From: Archivesica marissinica
Taxonomy: Eukaryota > Mollusca > Bivalvia > Venerida > Vesicomyidae
Length of the DNA stretch: 64,000 bases
Assembly: GCA_014843695.1 (NCBI GenBank)
Contig: CM026397.1
Coordinates: forward strand, 45,698,571 to 45,762,570
Reading direction: 5' to 3'
The notes beneath the pieces are model-generated. The model was not told the origin of the DNA, did no database searches, and saw only the letters and a program-made list of their open reading frames with translations. Position 1 is the first letter of the stretch; each line of letters begins with the position of its first letter. Shown in pieces: positions 30,610 to 42,575 of this stretch. Both the position numbers and the translations under genes were made by a program.

Positions 30610-31065
30610 CCTCAAGGGCCCATATGAGCGACGCCTCCTGAAGAGATTCGTCATTTTAGATTGTTGGAAGATAGTGCCATGATACAGACATATACCCATT
30701 CCAGAATCTTCTCTTGTTGTTTTACGTGCACGGTGTAAAGCACCGAACACGAGACCTCGGCTTAAAGTCCCTTGGGAGGGAAAGTATGTGAGATGGTACG
30801 GTGGTCGCCAGATCGGACAGGTGGGTTTTCTCCGGGTACTCCGGTTACCTCCCACACGAATGACCACATATACGCTTTCATCCGCGCCAACGAGAGTGAT
30901 TAATATAAGTTGTTAGAACTTGCTTGGCAATCGTTGTAAAATAAATAAAGTTAAAACTAAAGTCCCATCTGAAAGACTTAATTATATTAAGGTCAGACGG
31001 GGATCGAACCTGCGATTATTGGGTTACCAGTCAAACGTGTTGACCACTGGACTACAGATCCGTCT
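30610..31065 (-). mobile_element. SINE family 1 interrupted by a family-3 SINE
   Basis: Tail and body on the minus strand at 30610-30781; the head (GGATCTGTAGTCCAGTGG, B box) resumes at 30967-31065. The 9 bp TAAAGTCCC occur on both sides of the insert. Confidence 0.9.
30782..30957 (+). mobile_element. SINE family 3, 5'-truncated, nested
   Basis: Begins in GGGAAAGTATGTGAGATGGT and ends AAATAAATAAAGTTAAAAC, inserted in a family-1 SINE with target-site duplication TAAAGTCCC (30773-30781 and 30958-30966). This gives a relative age: family 3 moved after this family-1 copy. Confidence 0.9.
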
Positions 31066-31228
31066 GCCCAGTAAGAATGGCATGGGAAATGAGATATAAG
31101 CTGCAAGAACTAATACTTATATAGGCCTACATGTAGGACTATAATTATAATTTATCAGTTTATTAGATTAACGGTTTGTTCTTTGCACCACCTGCTATAT
31201 AAAGCTTTATAGTTTATAGTCGCTCATA

Positions 31229-31995
31229 TGGGCAACCGGTAGCGACGATAAATAAATGTAAAACACACACTCTCCCCATGACTGCCTCCGTGGTCGAGTG
31301 GTTACGGTCGCTGACTTGTATACCACTGCAACCTATCATCTCTTATGGTCACGGGTTCGAGCCCCGCTCAGACCGATTCTCATTTATATGAAAAAGTTGG
31401 CAGTTTCTTACGGAGGTTGGTGCACCAAGTACTGATTAACCGCTGGAGCCTGCCAGGAAATGTGTTGTTAGGTAAACTGCCCGTCGCTCAAATCACAGGG
31501 ATTCGGCACGTTTGGGTACTAGTACCCCCAAACGTGCCGAATCCCTGTTATATATACTAGTACCCCCAAACGTGCCGAATCCCTGTGGCTCAAATGGGAA
31601 ACCGGTAGCGACGTTAAATAAATGTAAAACACACACTCTCCCCATGACTGCCTCCGTGGTCGAGTGGTTACGGTCGCTGACTTGTATACCACTGCAACCT
31701 ATCATCTCTTATGGTCACGGGTTCGAGCCCCGCTCAGACCGATTCTCATTTATATGAAAAAGTTGGCAGTTTCTTACGGAGGTTGGTGCACCAAGTACTG
31801 ATTAACCGCTGGAGCCTGCCAGGAAATGTGTTGTTAGGTAAACTGCCCGTCGCTCAAATCACAGGGATTCGGCACGTTTGGGTACTAGTACCCCCAAACG
31901 TGCCGAATCCCTGTTATATATACTAGTACCCCCAAACGTGCCGAATCCCTGTGGCTCAAATGGGAAACCGGTAGCGACGTTAAATAAACTTAAAG
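31229..31995 (+). repeat. 366-bp tandem duplication (SINE-1 tail + SINE-4 + palindromes)
   Basis: 31271-31636 and 31637-32002 are near identical. Each copy holds a family-4 SINE (head CGTGGTCGAGTGGTTACGGT, B box GGGTTCGAGCC, tail TTAGGTAAACTGCCCGTCGC) and the palindrome GGCACGTTTGGGTACTAGTA with its inverted partners. Each is bounded by the SINE-1 tail GGTAGCGACG.TAAATAAA. Confidence 0.93.
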
Positions 31996-32002
31996 AAAAA
32001 AG

Positions 32003-33018
32003 AAAGAAAAAAGTATGGACTATAATGTGCCGTTTAGATCTGATAAGGGAGGGAATTCCACAAGTGTGACCCTGAATTTAAGTCTGATTGATCCCAACAT
32101 GTAGGGGCCTTTTTTGTTGGAATCCTTTGTTTTTACTGTTGTCGTCTAAACAGATGTTGCGTTAGGATAAATGTAATTTGGTCAAAATCGTGTTAATTAA
32201 TTGAACAGTGCCTATTGCGTAATATAATATACTGTTGGAGATCTGTCGAGATATAGTAATTTAATAATCATAAGAAACGAACGTGGAATAAAATTGCTAG
32301 CATGTATGTTTTGCAAATGAAACAACGTTAAAAACAGAGGAAAACACTTACCAACGTTTAGGGAGTATTCAGGGGCAGTAACTCACCGATGTCTCCGTAG
32401 CTGTCTTATCAACTTTACACAAACACCCACATACCGAAAGTTACAACGTCCATTCCGAGCCGTTCATCTACGCAACCGCAAGGTAACGATTGGAAACTGT
32501 GGTGAGATCACTTCACTGATTGTACTTGGTTGCTATAGTGTTTTCATAGAAGGAGCTTCCGTGTGTAGAACACAGAATGGGTAACTGAATTGGAGTTTGC
32601 TGACAATTCTAGGCTGCACACACAATGACGCAAACAGTCATGATGTTAAACCATTAAAGCTAACGGGAGAGAAGAAATAAGGTCGCTCCCCTTGTAACTT
32701 CTTCAATGTCATTTTATTCTAATTTAATAAACATTAGTACACATATCATACAGTGGCGTAGCTGACCCTGAATTGATATGCAAGCCTCGCGGTAGGGGTG
32801 GATGGGTGTAACATATACAATAACATATACAATAACATATACAATTTATTAGCCTGGAAACAGGCGTCGATATATTTTGCCTGGTGATTTTAACACCGAG
32901 ACTATTAATTGGGCCGTATTGAGTTTCTGATCATTTTGCCAGAAGTTAAAAAGTGAAAAATCGACAGACTGGCGCCCAGGCTAACAATGTATGATCACGT
33001 GACAATTGAAATTTCAGT
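32003..33018. other. Unique sequence; possible 5' exon/promoter region of DDO
   Basis: No coding exon. On the minus strand GACATCG|GTGAGTTA (exon side from 32387) and CGTTG|GTAAGTG (from 32352) look like donors in non-repeat sequence. They could belong to an untranslated first exon of DDO, whose exon 1 has an acceptor just before its ATG. This is speculative. 32810-32845 has three short ACATATACAATA repeats. Confidence 0.25.
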
Positions 33019-33069
33019 GAGAGTAATATATAAGTTTTGATAATCACACATTTATATTATTTCTATTAA

Positions 33070-33308
33070 GCCATTTCATTCTGGATACATTTAAACGGTT
33101 TTGCAAACAACATAGATCCAGATCAGCCGCAGCATGACGCTGGGTGCTGATCAGGATCTATGTTGTTTGCTACATAGCCAAGTGTCTTAGCAAGATCATC
33201 TGAATAGCAAACAGCATAGAGCCTGATCAGACGGCACGTTCCGTGGCAGCTGATCTGGCTCTATGTTCTTTGCAAATACTGTTTGATTGGTATCCAGAAA
33301 CAAATGGG
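33070..33308. mobile_element. Double-hairpin MITE, TTAA-flanked, copy 1
   Basis: TTAA at 33066-33069 and 33309-33312, with inverted ends (GCCATTTCATTCTGGATAC / GTATCCAGAAACAAATGGG). Inside are two hairpins, GCAAACAACATAGATCCAG / GATCTATGTTGTTTGC and GCAAACAGCATAGAGCC / GGCTCTATGTTCTTTGC. A TTAA target and CCC-type ends suggest piggyBac mobilisation. Confidence 0.82.
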
Positions 33309-33424
33309 TTAAACAATATTTCTTTCAATATATGTACATGTATACATTGTCTATTATAAAAGTTTAAACATTTTTACAACAATTGCGAATTGGCGAGGAT
33401 GAAAGCGTATATGTGGTCATTCGA

Positions 33425-35392
33425 AACCAACTACAGTAAACTACGTATGTAGATCTCTCTCATGTCTCTAGCTTTGAACCTACTACGATATGGAGCACGT
33501 GAAACCAACTACAGTAAATTACTTATGTAGATATCTCTCCTGTCTCTAGCTTTGAACCTACTGCTATATGGAGCACGTGAAACCAACTACAGTAAACTAC
33601 TTATGTAGATATCTCTCCTGCCTCTAGCTTTGAACCTACTGCTATATGGAGCACGTGAAACCAACTACAGTAAACTACTTATGTAGATATCTATCCTGCC
33701 TCTAGCTTTGAACCTACTGCTATATGGAGCACGTGAAACCAACTACAGTAAACTACTTATGTAGATATCTCTCCTGTCTCTAGCTTTGAACCTACTGCTA
33801 TATGGAGCACGTGAAACCAACTACAGTAAACTACTTATGTAGATATCTCTCCAATCTCTAGCTTTGAACCTACTACTATATGGAGCACGTGAAACCAACT
33901 ACAGTAAACTACTTATGTAGATATCTCTCCTGTCTCTAGCTTTGAACCTACTGCTATATGGAGCACGTGAAACCAACTACAGTAAACTACTTATGTAGAT
34001 ATCTCTCCAATCTCTAGCTTTGAACCTACTACTATATGGAGCACGTGAAACCAACTACAGTAAACTACTTATGTAGATCTCTCTCCTGCCTCTAGCTTTG
34101 AACCTACTGCTATATGGAGCACGTGAAACCAACTACAGTAAACTACTTATGTAGATATATCTCCTGTCTCTAGCTTTGAACCTACTGCTATATGGAGCAC
34201 ATGAAACCAACTACAGTAAACTACTTATGTAGATATCTCTCCAATCTCTAGCTTTGAACCTACTGCTATACGGAGCACGTGAAACCAACTACAGTAAACT
34301 ACTTATGTAGATATCTCTCCTGTCTCTAGCTTTGAACCTACTGCTATACGGAGCACGTGAACCCAACTACAGTAAACTACTTATGTAGATATCTCTCCAA
34401 TCTCTAGCTTTGAACCTACTACTATATGGAGCACGTGAAACCAACTACAGTAAACTACTTATGTAGATCTCTCTCCTGCCTCTAGCTTTGAACCTACTGC
34501 TATATGGAGCACGTGAAACCAACTACAGTAAACTACTTATGTAGATATCTCTCCTGTCTCTAGCTTTGAACCTACTGCTATATGGAGCACGTGAAACCAA
34601 CTACAGTAAACTACTTATGTAGATATCTCTCCAATCTCTAGCTTTGAACCTACTACTATATGGAGCACGTGAAACCAACTACAGTAAACTACTTATGTAG
34701 ATCTCTCTCCTGCCTCTAGCTTTGAACCTACTGCTATATGGAGCACGTGAAACCAACTACAGTAAACTACTTATGTAGATATCTCTCCTGTCTCTAGCTT
34801 TGAACCTACTGCTATATGGAGCACGTGAAACCAACTACAGTAAACTACTTATGTAGATCTCTCTCCTGCCTCTAGCTTTGAACCTACTGCTATATGGAGC
34901 ACGTGAAACCAACTACAGTAAACTACTTATGTAGATATCTCTCCTGTCTCTAGCTTTGAACCTACTGCTATATGGAGCACGTGAAACCAACTACAGTAAA
35001 CTACTTATGTAGATATCTCTCCTGTCTCTAGCTTTGAACCTACTGCTATATGGAGCACGTGAAACCAACTACAGTAAACTACTTATGTAGATATCTCTCC
35101 AATATCTAGCTTTGAACCTACTGCTATACGGAGCACGTGAAACCAACTACAGTAAACTACTTATGTAGATATCTCTCCTGTCTCTAGCTTTGAACCTACT
35201 GCTATACGGAGCACGTGAACCCAACTACAGTAAACTACTTATGTAGATATCTCTCCAATCTCTAGCTTTGAACCTACTGCTATACGGAGCACGTGAAACC
35301 AACTACAGTAAACTACATATGTCGATCTCTCTCCTGTCTCTAGCTTTGAACCTACTACTATACGGAGCACGTGAAACCAACTACAGTAAATG
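33425..35392 (+). repeat. 78-bp satellite, ~25 units
   Basis: Unit GTGAAACCAACTACAGTAAA, CTACTTATGTAGATATCTCT, CC(TG/AA)(T/C)CTCTAGC, TTTGAACCTACTGCTATATG, GAGCAC. The short CTACTTATGTAG is a near-palindrome. Variants TGTCTC, TGCCTC and AATCTC often follow each other in a three-unit order. Confidence 0.96.
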
Positions 35393-35554
35393 AAATGTGT
35401 ATAGGTGTATAAGGTGTTGCTTAGATTAGTAACTAAACTAAACTTTGATGACATTGCGAAAATAAACTAGATACAGTTTTCGGACACCTGACACTTCACA
35501 ACCGAGAGTAATATATAAGTTTTGACAATCACACATTTATATTAAATCTATTAA

Positions 35555-35793
35555 ACCATTTCATTCTGGATACATTTAAAGGTTTTTGCAAACAACATAG
35601 ATCCAGATCAGCCGCAGCATGACGCTGGGTGCTGATCAGGATCTATGTTGTTTGCTACATTGCCAAGTGTCTTAGCAAGCTCATCTGAATAGCAAACAGC
35701 ATATAGTCTGATCAGACAGCACGTTCCATGGCGGCTGATCTGGCTATATGTTCTTTGCAAATACTGTTTGAATGGTATCCAGAATGAAATGGG
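35555..35793. mobile_element. Double-hairpin MITE, TTAA-flanked, copy 2
   Basis: TTAA at 35551-35554 and 35794-35797, with ends ACCATTTCATTCTGGATAC / GTATCCAGAATGAAATGGG. Same two hairpins and same orientation as 33070-33308. About 50 bp left of both copies is also shared (AGAGTAATATATAAGTTTTG). Confidence 0.85.
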
Positions 35794-35927
35794 TTAACTA
35801 AAGATAATTTAATAAATTTAGCTAAATTATGTAAGGTATTATTATTATCGGAACTCATAAAACTGTATACATTTGTATACACTCCAGACGGTCTATTGTA
35901 ATAGTGTGTATCAATCATATGTGTGTT

Positions 35928-36213
35928 TTACGTTTATTTATCGTCGTTACCGGTTGCCCATATGAGCGACGCCTCCTGAAGAGATTAGTCATTTTAGATT
36001 GTTGGAGGATATTGCAATGATACAGACAGAGACCCATTCCAGAGTCTCCTCTGGTTCTTTTACGTGCACGATGTAAAGCACCGACACGAGACCTCAGTTT
36101 AATGTCCTATCTGAAAGACTGTTAATTTTATTAAGGTCAAACGGGGGCTCGAGACTGCGGTCCCTGGATTATCAGTCCAGCGTGCTACCACTGGACTACA
36201 TATCCGTCTGTAG
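35928..36213 (-). mobile_element. SINE family 1, full length
   Basis: Tail ACGATAAATAAACGTAAAAC through head CGGATATGTAGTCCAGTGG, with target-site duplication GTATCAATCA at 35918-35927 and 36214-36223. Confidence 0.9.
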
Positions 36214-36223
36214 GTATCAATCA

Positions 36224-36864
36224 ATTGTTTACGTAGGTTGATATAGCATTGACATATACAAATGCAATGATAATTATCTTCAATATCTATCGATCCACAA
36301 TGTAGCCTAAACACGATTAGAACGCACCTGGTGAACTGGTTTATTTTCGAAAATATTCACAAACAAATTGATAGCCAGATCGAGACATTATCTTGCTTTT
36401 AAAAAATATATTCTCAAATGTTAAGCTTCAATACGTATGCACGCATGCTATTTTCTCGCGCTTCTCTTACACTAATGTTCAAGCAAAACTCTGCAGCAAG
36501 TCCGGGACTTGTGGCGTAAAGGCAGCTACGCTACTGAAAGCGTACATAGTTTCCGGGTTTAAAAAGCTCCTATCTTATTAAAAATTCAAGCGTAGTAAAC
36601 GATAAATCACATGTACAGGAAATTAAAGAACAAGAAATAAGAACCGCAATCGAGTATGTGAATCATTGGTAAATGACCTTGGCTCTTACACATCGTGTAG
36701 CCAGATATTATTGGAATTCTTAGAACCAAATTGCGCAATTAACTAAACACGCACTGCACTGTATGCAACGTGGATACAACCTGTGCAAGAATCCATATGC
36801 TAAATGTGCACTGAAAACTGCCGCGCAGGTGTTGTTTTAATACGAATATTCAAATCTAAAACAC
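36224..36864. other. No gene seen
   Basis: Unique AT-rich sequence. A 62-codon plus frame at 36393 has no homology or splice context that I recognise. Confidence 0.4.
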
Positions 36865-37050
36865 GGTCGTGACGTCATACCTTTGTACATGCAGTCCATT
36901 ATTATTAATATTGGACTGGTGTCAAAAGGCCAGAGTATTATATTAAATGCTACGTGTATATGTACACAATTAACACTATTACTTAGTAGGATCTTGTTAT
37001 ATAAGTGCATGTTGACATATTGGATCGTGTTCAGCTTATATCCTATACCT
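36865..37050. repeat. Family X dispersed repeat, second copy
   Basis: CGTGACGTCATACC at the left, AGTCCATTATTATTAATATT, AAGGCCAGAGTATTATATTAAA, and TTGGATCGTG.TCAGCTTATA at the right. It shares ends with 24905-25175 in inverse orientation. Confidence 0.55.
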
Positions 37051-37790
37051 TTTGTAAATGGTGTTTGTTTTCGTCGTTTGAATACAACTGTATTAGTGTG
37101 TATGCATACGATCGAAGGGCGCCCGACACCGACACCGACTACTTCCGCCAGTACAGGACTTGTATATAATTATATATCTCTCGGGTGTATTCAGAAGGTG
37201 CTCAAGGGACTGGAGTACCCCCTTAATTTCCAGAGTGATAATTTTTCATCACATTAATTTCCTATAAAATCGTTGCACCAGAACCTATGTACCAGGAAAA
37301 TGAAGAAATGGCATTATTTGGTATTAATGTTTTCAAAATATTCGGGGAAGCCTGTCACCGGAATATGTGCTTAGCCCACCAGGGGCTGGTGTTACTAACT
37401 TAGCATCCCCCGTAATTTATTCCGGGATACGCCACTGTATATATCATAATCAATGTTTATGAAAATATTAGTAATCAACATAAACGAATACCACCGGACT
37501 GTACTGTAGAATTTTATAGGAAATACGTAAATTTTGATCTTCGCCAGGGGTAACACTACCGGGGGCGCACAAGGCCCGTGTCCTCCCTAAATTCCGACAG
37601 GCCGCCTATGGCATACGTTCAATAAACGCGCTACGATACGCTCTGGCGCGTATATTATGGTTACGTACACTGTATTTTCATATGCACAGTATAGGGCATA
37701 GATACGTGTATTATTAGAATCGATTTCATTGCGTAATATGTTATGCTTTCGATCAGGACCTATTGATATTATTATAACAGGTACTTATTT
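37051..37790. other. No gene seen
   Basis: Low-complexity and unique mix. TACGCCACTG at about 37425-37434 resembles a transposon end, but no partner with a matching duplication was found. Confidence 0.4.
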
Positions 37791-37792
37791 TA

Positions 37793-38028
37793 CAACGATT
37801 GCGAAGCAAGTTTTAACAACTTATATTAATCACTCTCGTTGGCGCGGATGAAAGCGTAAATGTGGTCATTCGTGTGGGAGGAAACCGGAGTACCCGGAGA
37901 AAAACCACCTGTCCGATCTCGCGACCACCGTACCATCTCACATACTTCCCGGTCCGACGATCGAACCCGGGTTACATTGGTTCTAGTAGAAGCGAACGCG
38001 CTAACCACTGCGCTAATCGGACAGCCTA
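37793..38028 (-). mobile_element. SINE family 3
   Basis: Minus strand: GCTGTCCGATTAGCGCAGTG head, CGGGTTCGATCGTCGGACC B box, GGTGGTTTTTCTCCGGGTAC body, TTGTTAAAACTTGCTTCGCA tail. Confidence 0.88.
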
Positions 38029-38832
38029 TTTCACTGTTATTTGTCACTTACAAAATGCACAAGAATGCACCAAACGCAATGCTCCCCAAACATGTTTTCT
38101 AGGGGGGGGGGGGTCATGCCCACACTGACGTCAATTCCTGGCCCGCCCCTAGGGACAAATGAGACGGTATGGTATTTTGCTGTACTCCACAATAGACTAT
38201 CACTCTTTTATTTTCACCAGCTGGTCAATCGTCGCCCTGTGTTAACCAGTAACCACAGACGCTTGGTGTCTGGACAAGTGGTTTCGGGGTCAAAATTAAA
38301 TGTTTTAAAGAGCAGTTTGATAAACCATTGGCCTGACTCTATAATTACAAACATTTTAGGTCATATTCAGGCATATTAAAAATTCTAACACGACCCAGCT
38401 AATAACATACATACGTCTAGAGTCATACCAATCTCGGTTACCTACCTTGAACTATGTTGCACGCGCACCGTGTTTTGGCTACGTCATTTATACAATGCGT
38501 GTAAAGTTTTTTGAATGAAAGTCACGTGATGTTTGTAAAAAAATATCGTTGGAATTCACGGAAGTGAGCTATTTTTAGAATCAGATAATCTCTTGTCCAT
38601 CTTGTTTTTCTGTTAAGTAACGTTTCAGTTACTATTCTGTACAGTTTTTGACAAAATAAATAAAATTATTGATCAGTTACAACTTTTGTTCATTTATGCA
38701 CTAGATTGATATTTTCTATAAAAAATAACGTCATCACCCCTTTACGCGGGAGGAAATTTCGAAAGCCAAATGCAGCGGCGTTTGAAGAAAATACTCCTTT
38801 AAAATTATTAGAAGTAGGTCGTGTTAGAATCG
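38029..38832. other. No gene seen; CAGACGCTTGG repeat fragment
   Basis: 38240-38330 (CACAGACGCTTGGTGTCTGG ... AAATGTTTTAAAGAGCAG) is a dispersed piece also at 44070 and, inverted, at 12240. The remainder is unique. A G10 run lies at 38102-38112. Confidence 0.45.
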
Positions 38833-38998
38833 AAATAATAAGTATCAACCGTGGTATATCGCAGAATAACCCTCGTTTGTCGTTCTTATGTGTAGAAATA
38901 TATCATTCAGGACTTCGGCCTTCGTGATATATTTCTACGCATAAGAACCCCAACCTCGGGTTATTATGCGATATACCACGGTTGATATTTATTATTTC
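38833..38998. repeat. Long inverted repeat (166 bp hairpin)
   Basis: Arms 38833-38904 and 38925-38998 pair over about 70 bp (ATCAACCGTGGTATATCGC / GCGATATACCACGGTTGAT, TAGAAATATATCA / TGATATATTTCTA). The 20-bp loop contains GGACTTCGGCC. Confidence 0.9.
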
Positions 38999-40793
38999 TT
39001 AAATAGCACCCCGTCACTATCAGAATAAGTATGTGCATACTTGGATATGGCCTAAAATTGTTGTATGTATATAATGTCAAGCCTATGGTTTATCAAAATA
39101 GATTTAACACAATTTGGAACCCGGAACAACTTGCCCAGATCCCAAGCGCCTGTGGTGTTAACGCATCGAGTGGAGCTTGTATTTGAATTTCGAAAAGGCA
39201 TTGACTCTATAATCTATATTTAATACATACATGTCAACTTATTAATAGCATACTGCGCGTTTATTCAAACGTATTACGCAAGCCTAATCTAATTGATATA
39301 CGCAATATATAATTAGGCATATACAGCTTATATATTTACATGTACAATTTTAGAAATTATTCGATTTTCTACTTTCATTTTCGAATGTTAATCTTATATT
39401 ATAATAATATTAACAAGTGAAGTATTACAGTTATTATTCCGTTTAGTAGTTTTCAAATATTCAATCGTCAATGTACAATATACATCAGTATATCCATTTT
39501 GTCCCATTTATATTTCTGTCTAAAATTAGCAATTTCCGAGAATAGTGTTATAAATAACTGACCTAGACGCGCGTACACAAACCATAACAAAGGCGGAAGC
39601 AAAAATGGAAGTACAGAGTAAGGATTAAAACGTATGTATTCATTTTGTAGCTTTATATAATCGGTAAAAATGAACGCTGCTACTAGAGTGCAAGATAATT
39701 GACTGCTTAGTATGATATATTATGCTAGTATAGTTATTCAGGGGCGGGTAAGGATTTAGAGAAGTTATAGATGGGGCAGACGTTTTTATTATCAATTTCC
39801 CTAGTCTATGTCGTGCATCGCAATACACCTAGGTTTAGCCTAGAATTAGCTACTCGTATTTCATTTGAAAACAACCTCACTGTATATGACTACTGTATAT
39901 GGTCTTGGTGGGGTCATTATTGGATATTCAAGTAGGCCTATGATGAGGTGAATGATAGAACTTGGCCATGGGCTCCCTGTTAACGTTAGTGGTTAGTTTA
40001 AACTTATATCATGAATGTATTTTATTTTAGTTTGTGATTAGGTACAGCAGCACATGGCATTAATACAAAATAAAGGATAAGAATGAAAAAACTCCGTCTT
40101 ATTCGACGGATTTCTTTACATTTGTATTTCGATGGTTGAGAAAGTTACATAATCACCGCTAGATGTTATTTGGGTAAAGGTCAGATACCGCTATTGAAAT
40201 TTCCATTAGGCCACCTTGTATCTTGTATCTTGTATGTAGCCTCCTCCAATGTCTGGATAACCGTTCACTGACAGCAAACGTAGTAGTGGTTCCTAGTAGA
40301 ATCGTCGTGCACACTTATAATGTTCTAATTCGGTTGATATAGGCTTGAAAAAAGAAATGTGGGTGAATCGGATTATAAATTTAAACCCTACTGACCCGAC
40401 AGCGACTCACTTAACGTACTATTGAGTTCATTATTTCCCTAAATGATCGAGACGTATATACACTGGACCATTATAACACACGGTGCCATTATATGTGTCT
40501 CACACCAGACAGTAGTTTTCAACAGACTGACCTTTGAGCCACAAGAAAATGTCAAATTTCAATAGGGTTGACTGATTGTGTTTTTTTAATTTCCCACTAA
40601 AGCCACACACCCCTACTCTGAAGGTAATGTGATGGTGAATGTTGCACTGACACCTATATTTATAATATGGTGTTTATTTGTCACCAAATAGTTTGCAAAT
40701 ATTCTAAAATATTCCAAAATGGAGCTCATATATTGTATTTTAATATAGAAGTCATTTTCACTATAGGTGACAATACCTACTCAGTCAATCAGT
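38999..40793. other. Unique AT-rich sequence, no gene seen
   Basis: Longest array-free stretch in the middle of the window. Only one short open frame (62 codons, minus, 39640-39828), no convincing exon pair, and a small TCTTGTA triplication near 40215. Confidence 0.45.
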
Positions 40794-41457
40794 CAGGCCC
40801 GTCGCTAGGCATACGCAAGTATGCACGTGCGTATCATTGATCTCAGAAAATGAACAAAATTAAAACTCCAAAAATGCATTAAAACGCCAGGTGGGGGGAG
40901 GGGGGTAGTAGGGATACATACGTGATGTGTGGAGTGGTGGCATAATTGAGCCCATTGCAAATATGGTGCATCTCGACATTTATTTTGTGCTTGTTTAATT
41001 GATAAGGGCGATAGATCATGTACATTATACATCTAGCCTTAATTTATACCTTTACACGGATTGTTTAATTGATAAGGGCGATAGATCATGTACATTATAC
41101 ATCTAGCCTTAATGCATACCTTTACACGGATTGTTTAATTGATAAGGGCGATAGATCATGTACATTATACATCTAGCCTTAATGTATACCTTTACACGGA
41201 TTGTTTAATTGATAAGGGCGATAGATCATGTACATTATACATCTAGCCTTAATTTATACCTTTACACGGATTGTCGTAAGAACTTTAGTCCTGCAATTCT
41301 ATGTTACAAAATGCATTGAAATGCAGGAAATTGCTTCCTCATTTCAAAAAATATCAGTCTGACTCCCCCCCCCCCTAGCGTAATCGCCCGCTATGCTCAA
41401 TCGACAAACAAATTTGGCCGTGAGTATCATCAAAATAGCTCCAGCGACGGCCCTGTC
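40794..41457. mobile_element. Non-autonomous element with CAGGSCCGTCGC ends
   Basis: Left end CAGGCCCGTCGCTAGG and right end CCAGCGACGGCCCTG are inverted copies. TCAGT lies outside both, so a 5-bp duplication is possible; hAT elements usually give 8 bp. It has no coding frame and contains the 70-bp array. Confidence 0.6.
40991..41273 (+). repeat. 70-bp tandem repeat x4
   Basis: TTGTTTAATTGATAAGGGCG, ATAGATCATGTACATTATAC, ATCTAGCCTTAAT(T/G)(T/C)ATACC, four nearly identical units inside the CAGGSCCGTCGC element. Confidence 0.95.
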
Positions 41458-42399
41458 AGTTCATGTATCAATAACTCTTAAAGGGCTTCCCTACACGGTT
41501 TCAACCAATCCGAGACCACTATATCAATAACACCGTCTGCCCTATAGTTCATGTTAAACACTAAAGTATATGCAGAGATCTAAGCTCTCTGTATAAATTT
41601 ATGGCGTATTTAGTATTTCTTATTTTTTCTAGTTAGATATTTATATGTGATACTAATCATATTACTAATACTATGTATGCTTGTCAGTTATGTAATATAC
41701 ATGTATGATTTAATATACATTTGTACATGCATACTTCATTGAGGTACAATTAAATAATAATAACATGCGCAGCTGTGTTACAATGAGGGGTGAGTAAAAT
41801 GTATCTAAATAACCTAAAGGGGGCATTGTGTATTGTTTGCTACCCGAGTACACACCACTAGAATAACTACAAGGGTGTGGACTGTATAGGCCTAATGTAT
41901 GTTGATGTTCGTAACCGGAAATAATAATTACTGACGCAACGACATATGTGTTGGATTTGACGTTTCGCGTTATCCACATCCAGTCAGTGAAGCCAATGAC
42001 GTATATGCCTACTAACTGTGCTTATCCATTAGAGCTCTATGACCACTATTCCTAGTAGGTTAAAGGAAACACTTCGACCGACAGTTTGCACATTTAAGCA
42101 CCATCTAATTGGAAATGTGACAATTATATAATATTATACTGAAACTATTATGAAAAATGCACTTCAAGTAAAGCAGCTATGCGAAGTTGACGAATTTTGT
42201 TTCCAAAATCGCTGCCATTTTGAATAGTTGTGGGTGGTTATGACGTCATAGCTTCCTGTTAGCAAAAATAATAATTTATAAAATCCAACTGACAAAAAGA
42301 TAAGGACCCTTTTTTCGATATTAATTGTATGTATGTTTATACTATTTGATTTAGCAACTCTCTAAGTATTTTTCGTTTTCATTTTTGCTTGAGCCTTAG
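41458..42399. other. No gene seen
   Basis: Unique AT-rich DNA. The 89-codon minus frame at 41710 has no recognisable domain. Confidence 0.4.
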
Positions 42400-42575
42400 T
42401 TTATACAAATTTATTTTAGCTCGATTGCGAAACAAGTTATTACAACTTATATTAATCACTATCGAGACATCATTCCTGGTGTAATCCATCGCCACGAGGG
42501 AGAGTGAAGAGGCAACGTGGAATTTAAATGCCTTGCCTAAGGGCACAATCGTACCGGCTCCAGCATTGAGCATTG
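42400..42575 (-). mobile_element. SINE family 5
   Basis: Tail TTAGCTCGATTGCGAAACAA, body CTATCGAGACATCATTCC and GCCTTGCCTAAGGGCACAAT, head lost. Inverted relative to the copy at 42805. Confidence 0.82.

Noticed and set aside
32753..37437. One large transposon between CAGTGGCGTAGC at 32753 and its inverse near 37430
   Set aside because: The ends agree for only about 10 bp, the outside bases do not match as a target-site duplication, and unrelated repeats fill the interval.
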